From contig JACGCM010002893.1 in NCBI GenBank assembly GCA_014058105.1, positions 62,001 to 126,000 on the forward strand: 64,000 nucleotides of DNA, written 5' to 3'. Of the stretch, positions 47,501 through 56,500 are shown piece after piece (within the stretch, counting starts at the first letter, position 1; each line of letters starts with the position of its first letter). The translations under genes and the position numbers were made by a program. The stretch comes from Kingdonia uniflora. Taxonomy: Eukaryota > Streptophyta > Magnoliopsida > Ranunculales > Circaeasteraceae. A model generated the notes under the pieces. That model saw only the letters and a program-made list of their open reading frames with translations, was not told the origin of the DNA and did not search any database.

Positions 47501-50500
47501 TTTAGGGCTAGGCAGTAGCTAGAAGAAGATGGAATCCTTTTAAAAGTGGTAATGGGTCTTGCGACAACACACCCCTGTTTTGCAAATAGCTCAGGTTGGT
47601 TCTAAAAAAAAACCAACCCTATGAAGACTCGTGCACTTTGCTTTCAAACTACGTGCCGTATAGGCGTAGTCTGTAGTCTTGGGATCCTTCTTGACTCGGT
47701 TTCACGCGGGATCTGGTCTTCTTTTTGTCTGTCCGAAGAGACCTGCGTTGAGCAATTGATTTGGCTTTCTTGTCTGTCCGAAGACCCGCGTTGAGCGATT
47801 GATTTGGCTTTCAGTTTCATAGTGGCCGAGGAGACCTGCGTTGAGTGATTTGGCTTTCTTTTAAAGCCTATGTGGCCCATTTTCTTCTGAGTCGGAGCGA
47901 TCGTGCTTCCAAAACTACACTGTCTTCTTTTAAAGGCTACCTATCGAGATGCAAGTAATTCAAGGAGTTTTTTTTTAAGCTACGTTGTTTTCCTTTGTTT
48001 CTTTCTGAAAAAAGGGCTAACACTTCGCTCTAAGCACATCCAGCTTCAAACATTGGACAAGCACATCCAGCCAGCTAGCCAGTTATGAGTCGCATTGCTT
48101 GTGATCTGCTATGCGCTATATAGAAGATAAAAGAAAAGCAAGAAAGAAGAAAAGAATGCGCCAACCTCGTCTCCTAAACTTTCTTTAGCCCACTATTTAT
48201 AACGGCGCCCTAACTATTTATATAACTATTTATTTGGATTTCTTTCCTATGTCACTTAGCTCTAAAAAAAACAACCAGCTAAGCTCAGCTAAAGACAAAC
48301 ACAACGTTTGTCTTTAAAGCCGCTACTCTGGTTCTTGCTAACCTCTCTGGCAAAACATTATTCTTTGCTAGTAGAGCCCATAGATAACCGTAATGTCTAT
48401 TTCAAGGTGGGAATGCTCGGCGACTCAATAGCCATGTCTCCCCCAAAAAAGCTTGGATGAGCCTCTAACTACCTGCTTATAGACATTTTTAAAGACAAAT
48501 AGGATCCTCAAAAGCGTCTCTTACCTATTCACCAAGCATCCTCTCTTGCACTTCCGCGCTATCTACGCCTTAACCCTTTTAAACCCTAAACTACTAAAGC
48601 CTAACCCTTTTCGTACGCAAGTTTAGTGGGTCTTTTTTTTTGTCTGGTAGCTTGTTTTTGATGATGGATAAGTAGTTTACTTACGTACGCGCAACTAGTA
48701 ACCCTTATGTCTGTGGGTAACCCATGCCTCCTTGTTTATAACAGCACCTCTAGCCCTTTTATTTTTGGCTCAACCATCGCTAACTACAAAACACACTCCA
48801 CCTCTAGGGTACCGAAGCTACTTGTTGCTACTTGAAAGGCTGTCTCTTTTCCTTAATGCTCTTTAATACTTGAAAGGCTACCTTCTTCTAGCTATAATAA
48901 AGACAAAATAGGATTCTAAACTACCTAACTCTTTTCTTTAAGGCTCTTTAAGGATCCTTCGGCTACCTCACTTCTTTTAACCCACACCTCCTTAGTAGGC
49001 CAGGCCAACACTTGGACTCTAGCTCTTTTCCACAAAAAAACTCCCACCTCCAAACCACCCTTTAACCCGTAATGTATATTTTTAAATGTACGCAAGTCTC
49101 TTAAAAAAGAAAGCCTTTGCCTGATGGTTGTTGCTAAAGCTACTAGAAAACACCTCTTTTCTTTAATCCTAACTCTTATTTAACTCCATCGCTAAAGCCT
49201 TTGGAAAACACCTTCGGTTACCTTACTCACCCCACTGAACCAAGTCGTAGGCCTACCCCAAGATGAGGAAGCATAGTTTCTAAGAATGTCCTACGTCGGT
49301 CTCAGGTCCCAAGTGAGTGGCTTTCTAAACCAGAGTCAGTAGCCATAGCCTATGAAAGACATGTTTTCTTACTTTACCTACAGGACCAAAGGTCAGGTAG
49401 ACCTCCCGTCTATCAAGGTCAAGTCCAGTTTTAAAAGACGGAAGAGCGCAGTTGATAGCGCGCACCAACAACACACCCGTAGGGCTATGTAGCCAGGATC
49501 CTTGCTAGGCCGAACCTAGGCTATTCTCACACAGAAGACTAAGCAAGAACACACTACTGACATAGGATTTTCGGACACTGTATTCTAGTGGGGCCTATGT
49601 ATGCATAGCAAGTAATATCTGGATAGCAAAAAAAAAACCCGGAATGGTCCGCTTTATAGGAAGCGAGATAAGGATCCTAGCCTAGTGGCCTTCTTTTGCT
49701 TGTTGAATAGCTAGCTCCGAGGATCCTTCCAAAAATAGGATCCCCATCTAGCTCTTATCCTTTGAGCTTCGTAGCTTCAAATGTTAGGAGCTTTGGTCTA
49801 GGGCTTTTCTTTATTGCGTCTATTCTATCCCAGAGAGATCTTCGTCTTTTCCTTTGTGCTTGCATCGCCTATCAGTGTATGCAAGTCACACACATTTCTC
49901 GAAATAGGCCATCTCGGGTCTTTTGACGGGTTTCGGTACGTAAGTAATAATCCACTCTGTCCCCTTTTTTTACAGCGCTAAGGCAGGCAGAGTGTCCGGC
50001 TATTGCAAAGCCCTGTTTTGATGAGTTCTTAGGTATGAAACGTAGTCTACTATAGACAGTCTTCTTGATTGCATCTATAGCCGATTCATGTCGATGGGGA
50101 AAACAGGAGCATCTCCTTTTGCATGTCGATGGGGAGAAACAGAGCATCTCCTTTTGCATCACTTAGAACAGGATCATCTCCTTTTGCATCACTTTAGGCT
50201 CTCAAGAATCTGCAGCCAGAAACGGAGAGTAAGCAAAACCGCTCCTAGTCACTATAACTATAGTGCAAGGCCGTCTATGAAGGTCGTTCAGACTAGACAG
50301 GTGGAGGAATGGGACTCTTCTCTATCTTTTGCGGGATCTCCCCTTTCGCCGATCTTGATAGCGGTGCTTAGATAGGACTTGGCCAAGAAGGGTGCTATAG
50401 AAGGACATTCAACGGAGCTTCTCAGCTACTGGCGTCTTCAGCCTTAGTAAAGAGAAGGCCTATGCGAGCATTAGAGAAGTCCTCCTATGGGAGCCAGCTA

Positions 50501-53500
50501 GCCATAAGAGGGTAGGATTCGGATTCATAACACCTAGTAGTTAGGGAACGTACTTCGATCTGAGCTGGCTTAGCCACGGGACTCGGCTTCCTCCTTCGGT
50601 CTGGCTAAGAGACTAAGTTGGCTATCGTCTGTCTCGGTTGGTGGTTGCCTTAGGACTCCGGTGTCGGCTTCTCTCTCCGTACGCAAGTTCCTTCTCATAT
50701 AGCTACTGACTCGTCTTGACTCTCACTTAGTGTCCTCTTTTCACGGATGCTCTGTCGCCCGACTTCTATTCTCCTAAGGGAAGGAATAAGGAAGAATGCT
50801 ATAGATGAAGAAGAAGGCACGTTCCTAAACTACAAAAAAAGGGCGCGCCATAGTGAAATAAGGGTTTAAAGAAGGAAGAATGCACGTTCCACGACGGAGA
50901 CTGGGAATGGTCCAAGATGACTCGAAACGCCGCTTTCGGAGACGCTAGCTGAGCGCTACTGGCCTTTCCTTCGGTAGGCAACTCCTTATGGTCCGTTGGC
51001 TTCAGTTCTTTAACCCGTAATGTATATTTTTAAACGTACGCAAGTCTGTGCTAATGGCTTTGGAAAACACCGTACGCAAGTCTAGCTCTTTTTAGAAGCT
51101 CTAAACTGGCTTCCTTTTCTTTATAGCTTCACCTTAGGCTTCCTCCGGCTTTTTTTAAACCACACCTCTAAACTACTAAACTCCTACTTTTCCATACGCA
51201 AGTTAGCTCTTTCATCTTATTCTATGGACAAATCCGGCTACCTTGGGTCCAACTTAGCTGATCTGTCTATGCCTAGGCTAAGGTATGCTTCATATCATGT
51301 CGCCAAAGGCTTTACTCGTTGCTTAGGTGCTATCGATCTACTACGGATCTGTCTTCTATGCTCTATTCCGTTCCTACTGCTTGGTGCTAGCTTCTTCTCT
51401 ACTGCTTGGTGCTAGCTTCTTCTCTACTAAAAAGAGTAATGGGTTCTTTATAGACAAAGTTATAGGCAAAGAGTAGTGGGTTGTTTATAGGCGAGTATGC
51501 ACCCACTGTCTTGAATTCTTGCCTCGCTGCTTGTGGTCTACTACGGCTGATGGCTCCTACCGGTCTTAGTATGCTCTAGGTCTATAACACTATTGTCTCT
51601 TGACTTGCGTTCTAAAACACAGATTGGCACCTACCTTTCTGAGTGGATCTTCTGTCTCTAAACGTTTTGTACACCTCTCTAGCTAGCTAGGAAGACTAGG
51701 TTCATAGCAGTCTATCTCACCGCCTTAGGCTATTCTATTCCGTTCGATCTCTCTACTTACCGCGGAATCTAAACCTATAGTCATTAGGTTTGGAAATAGC
51801 TAGGCTTGGTCTTCCTACGACTTCTATCTCATGCCTATCTTTCCTTGTGAATTTGCGTACGGTTATCTCCGTCTAAAAAAAAAATGCAGCTTGCCTGTCT
51901 CCTGTCTCCTCTCTCTTCAACGGCACATCCAAAACACACCCCTGTCTCAGTCTGGCTCTTTCGTCTTCTACCAACGTGTCGCGTGCTATGCTTTCTATCT
52001 ATAACGGATATTGACGCCATGCACTTGGTCCTACCCTTCCTTCTTCCATCCTAACTTCATCTTCATAACATAACCTTAGCGCATCGAGCCGTCTATCCAA
52101 TCTTTAAAGGCTACTAGTTGTAGCCTTTAGGCTACTACAAGCTACCTTATTCTTTTTCCTTACGTGGAAGGTGCATTCTTCTGACTTACGCCTCTCTATA
52201 AAGGAGCCTTTAGCAACTCCTTACTCCCACCTCTTCTTAAAGGAGTTGTAGCCTAATGAGTTGGCAACTACAACTCTGAGCTACTTGAAAGCCTCGTCTT
52301 CTAAACTTTCTTTAGGCTCTTTTCTTTCTTTCTTTTCTTTATTAAAAAATAGCTCTCTATAAAACCTCAACCCAAGCCTCCTAAACTACTATATAACAAC
52401 ATCACCGTACGCAAGTCCAAACTACCTTTTATCCACCGTCTTTTCTTTCATATTTCACTCTATTAAAAAAGAACCCTATAGCACTTGCTACGCTATCGCC
52501 TAACTCCTTGCCTAAAATATACATTACGGCTATTAGCTCTCTAACTACTAAAGCCTCGTCTTCTATTGCTTCCAAACAAGAGCCTATCTTTGTAGGATCC
52601 TTAAGGCCACCTCTAAACTACCATCTATTTAAAGTCCTTCGCCGAGATCAAAAAGAAAGGAAGCAAAGAACTTCCTTTCTTTTAGGGCTGACTCACCAAC
52701 TTTCTTTTAGGGAAGGTGGGCTATCTCTATCCGGGGGCTAGCTCTAAATGTTCAGCGAGATCTAAATGGGTTTTTTTATGGCCTTGCTCCGATAGCAACT
52801 TCTTATCCATCGTCTCTTTTCGTACGCAAGTTTAGTGGGTCTTTTTTTTTTGTCCGGGGCGCCCTAAACTACGAGTTCGCCACTATACTATGTCTAAGAA
52901 CTCGCTATGAAGCTCTTAAAACGTTAGGAAGTGGTAGTGAGCGAAGCCTAGCTTGTGCTTTAGTTCGTATGGGAGACATAGTGACAGAGCGAGTGAGCCT
53001 CCTTTGTCTATATCTCTTTTCTATGGGTTTTTTTAGGACTCCCAAAAGGTAACGGAGTTTTTTAAGCAAAGCTTTCCTCTTATATATAAGTACGGAGATT
53101 GTCCCGTACGCAAGTCGAGTGCAAAGACAGAGAAGGTAGCTTGACTGCACGACCCACCCCTCGAGCAGGGTTTCGTCCCTAGTAGGCCTTAGTGATCCTA
53201 CGGTGCCACGTGTAAGGGCCGTCGCTCAACGGATAAAAGCAACTCTAGGGATAGTAGCTTCGGTACCCTCCACTTCGTTAGAGGCTGATCTTCTCCAAGA
53301 GTTCACATCGACGGGAAATAGTTGGGGAAGGTTTGGCACCTCGATGTCAGCTCTTCGCCACCTGGGGCTATAGTATGTTCCAAGGGTTGTGCTCTTCTCG
53401 CGGTAAAAAGTAGCTAGAGCTGGGTTCAGAACGTCGCGAGTTGGTCCTTTAAATCGGTTCATATCCGGCGTGTGGGCGTTAGAACGTCGCGAGTTGGTCC

Positions 53501-56500
53501 TTTTTTTCCATATCCGTTGTGTGGGCGTTAGAGCATTGAGAGGACCTTTCCCTAGTACGAGAGAAGGAGAGCGCAGCAAAAAGAGGACCTTTCCCTAGTA
53601 AAAATAGAGGACCGGGGTAGTTGTAGTTGTAGTTGTAGTTTAGGACGCACCTCTGGTCTACCTCTTATCGTTCCCACGTTAAAGGCTGGGTAGCCAAGTG
53701 CGTAGCGGATCGCTGCTGAAAGCATCTAAGTAGGAAGCGCCCACCCCAAGATGAGTGCTCTCCTAAGCTGCTCCGACTTCCCCAGAGCCTTCGGCAGCAC
53801 AGCCGAGACATCGACGGGTTCTATGCACCCTTTGTCTTTCTTTTGTTGATGGAGCGACAAAAGTTTTGAGAATGAGAATCCATGGGTGTGTTTGTGTTGA
53901 TGTAGTGCTAGAAGTTTTGAGAATCCAAATCCAAGAGAAGGTCACGGCGAGATGAGCCCTTTCTCATTACGTAGTTTAGGGGCGGAAAACAAGTGGAAGT
54001 GCAGTAATGTATGCAGCTGAGGCATCCTAAGAGGCCGTTAGACTTGAACCTTCTTCCTGCATGACCCGATCAATTAGATCAGGCATTTGCCATCTATTTT
54101 CCTTGTTCAACTCTTTGCTTTTCTTTAAGGAAAAACCCAACGCCCCGACTCTCTATCTATGGGTAGTTTGGGGACACCAAAGGACTCTGCTTTCCAGTAA
54201 AGAATTGGGGCTTCACAATCACTAGCCAATATGCTTTCTCTCATGCCTTTTGTCGTTCATGGTTCGCTAGTCTGGTGTCCTAGGCGTAGAGGAACCACAC
54301 CAATCCATCCCGTACTTGGTGGTTAAACTCTACTGCGGTGACGATACTGTAGGGGCGGAAAAGGGGAATAGCTCGAAGAAAAACAGGATGATAAAATGCT
54401 CAACACCTCGCATTATAACGACTCTTTCAAACAAAATGAGAAAGGTCGCCTTATTCAAAACCCCTATAGTATGGATCTCTATGGATCTCTATAGATTATT
54501 CCTAATTAGGGTTTGTACTCCCTTTTCTCAGTTGTTGTAGTTTTTAGATTATTCCCTTGTTCTGCCCGTCTATCGTGTTTCTGTGCTATCATAAATACTG
54601 CATTCTTTCAACAGGTATTTACGAGATAAGACTACAACAACCATAAACAAAAAAAAGGAGAAAAACACACTAGGACAATTGGAACACAAAAAAAAGGAGA
54701 AAAATGCACTAGGACAATTGGAACGATAAGATGAAAGATACAGGAAAGGGGCATGCATTTACATGATCCATATATTTAGAATAAGTGATTATTCCTCTTG
54801 TAAAACGAAAGAACCCTCTATTCTTTTTTCGATTGACACTGGAGGGAGAGAATTTAAAGGAGAAAACATGTCAGTGAAACTTAAGGCAACCGCTGCAGGT
54901 TTGAACTCGTACGGACCTCCCTTTACTCCCCAAACCTGTTTAACAAAGACATGCATGGTGAGATTTCATTCAATTTCTTTTTCATAATAAGGCTGTAAAT
55001 TCCAGGTGCAATCAAGCACATAGCAATTGCCAACTCTCAGTAGCAAGTCAAACAATTAAACATAAATTCACACTGGGTGCATCAAAAAGGGCTAAATTTT
55101 AATGCTTCTAACATCTCTTACTTGATGGTCATCATCATCATATCCCCTATCCCAAGTGTGTATCTCATTATTCTTCAGAAGTGCAGTATGCTGCACCATT
55201 CTGTGGAAAAGAAATATTTGTGTCAAATTATGCATCACACCAAAAACCTAAATGAGTTACTGAAACACAAAGGCCGTGCTTGGGAGCTGCGCAAATTGGT
55301 CAATAACACTGCATAACGAAGATTACAAGTAAGCACAAATACGAAATTTGCAGTGATTTTTCACTGGTTACACTGCTGCCAAGCAAGGCTAAAAGAAAAG
55401 CTCATGATAAGTTTAAATAGTAAGCACCCATGAATTGGGGAAGCCTCCAGGCGGTGTTGAACCTTCGTATAAACAACGCTTTCCACGTTCACATTGCTTG
55501 AGATGTATGGTGGTCAAATGTTCTGCTATGTCCTGCACATAATATTTCATACTAGAAAACTTAACTGTGCATATTCACAAAATTATGTCAATTATCAGAA
55601 CTCATGCAGAAAGTGCTTTATTATGTCGATATCTTTTGGAAAATGAGATGAAAAAAGAACTACAAGGCTGACGTGCTGGTGCAGAATGAGTAGCAGGCAA
55701 TAAGAAGAGGGCCAAAACTCATAATAAACAAGGGTCACAATGAGGATTTCATAAATTTGCTGATTTTTGTCACGTAAAGGTAGACATTCAGGATGACTCC
55801 CGTCCTATTAGCTTTGGCACTTTTGCACTCTTTTCTACCACTTGGGAGGCACTGGAGCAGGTGCACAAGTATTGATTTTATTTTATTTTTATAATGTTAA
55901 GTGCTCGAACGGGAGACTAACTAGAGATGGCAAGGGCCTCAAACAGAGAACCACAAGTATATCATGTATATAAAAAAGTATCCAAGGAACAATCCACTTT
56001 TAACTCCAAAGACAAATCAATGACTATCTGGGATAGCATATCAGCATCTACTTATTTTAAAGGAACTATCCCAGACTTTTAGTTTATTGCAGTACGCTTA
56101 CCCCAATAACTTCTTCAGGCTGTGGACGCTGATCTTTTGAACGATCACAAAAGTTTTTGTATTCCTCTGCATCTCTAATGGCGTATGAACTCACCTGTAT
56201 ATTTTAAAACATTTTACAAAAGGTAAGTACCTTATAAAGGGGAGGGCTAGGTTTTCTATTTTATTTGTTTGTTGAAGTTGAAATTAAGAAATTAAATTAA
56301 ATTTATTTAGTTTGTGTTTTAGAGTTTTGAAAAAACCATAATCTTAAATTAGGTCTAAATTAACGTAATAGACTTCTCGATCTTGGTTCCGCGTTTAGAG
56401 TTAACGTTATATTTGGTTGTTAGGCGACGTAGCGACGTCCTGAAACCTTACATTTGGCTGCCATTTACCCAAACCGAGAAAACACTTCTTAACTTTCTGA

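Larger units (their letters stand above)
46000..53115. repeat. Dispersed 10-bp motif GTACGCAAGT
   Basis: Exact forward copies start at 46000, 47417, 48613, 49088, 50679, 51036, 51072, 52407, 52822 and 53106. One reverse copy is at 46454-46463, and a one-base variant (ATACGCAAGT) at about 51194. Flanks differ for most copies. Two pairs share longer context: 49061-49097 with 51008-51045, and 48608-48650 with 52817-52860. Confidence 0.95.
45691..54480. other. Organelle-like DNA block (plastid rRNA plus unidentified, repeat-riddled DNA)
   Basis: About 8.8 kb unlike the flanking nuclear DNA: GC-richer, with no retroelement frames. Its right end is plastid 23S-4.5S-5S rRNA sequence. The rest has the look of plant mitochondrial spacer DNA but I recognised no gene in it. 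The block is studded with short repeated words: GTACGCAAGT (10 forward, 1 reverse), many TAGTTTAG/CTAAACTA and GGATCCT. Either a nuclear organelle insertion (from plastid, or mitochondrial DNA carrying plastid rRNA), or an assembly artefact. The flanking 'tagattattcctaattaggg' at both junctions supports real integration into the LTR. Confidence 0.7.
42549..56410 (+). mobile_element. Non-autonomous LTR retrotransposon with later insertions
   Basis: Two LTR copies bound a short internal region (about 42940-43790 plus 44980-45500) with no RT, integrase or protease. The primer site TGGCATCAGAGCC differs by one base from TGGTATCAGAGC, the initiator-Met tRNA complement used by Copia elements. The internal region has small open frames only. 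A hAT-like element sits inside it. The right LTR is split in two by organelle-like DNA and a gene fragment. Confidence 0.65.

Noticed and set aside
47644..50375. Small open frames in the organelle-like block
   Set aside because: They follow local tandem repeats and show no domain or conserved start.
53015..54390. Mitochondrial 26S rRNA
   Set aside because: 4.5S and 5S rRNA follow in the plastid order with near-identical 5S sequence; mitochondrial rrn26 has no 4.5S neighbour.
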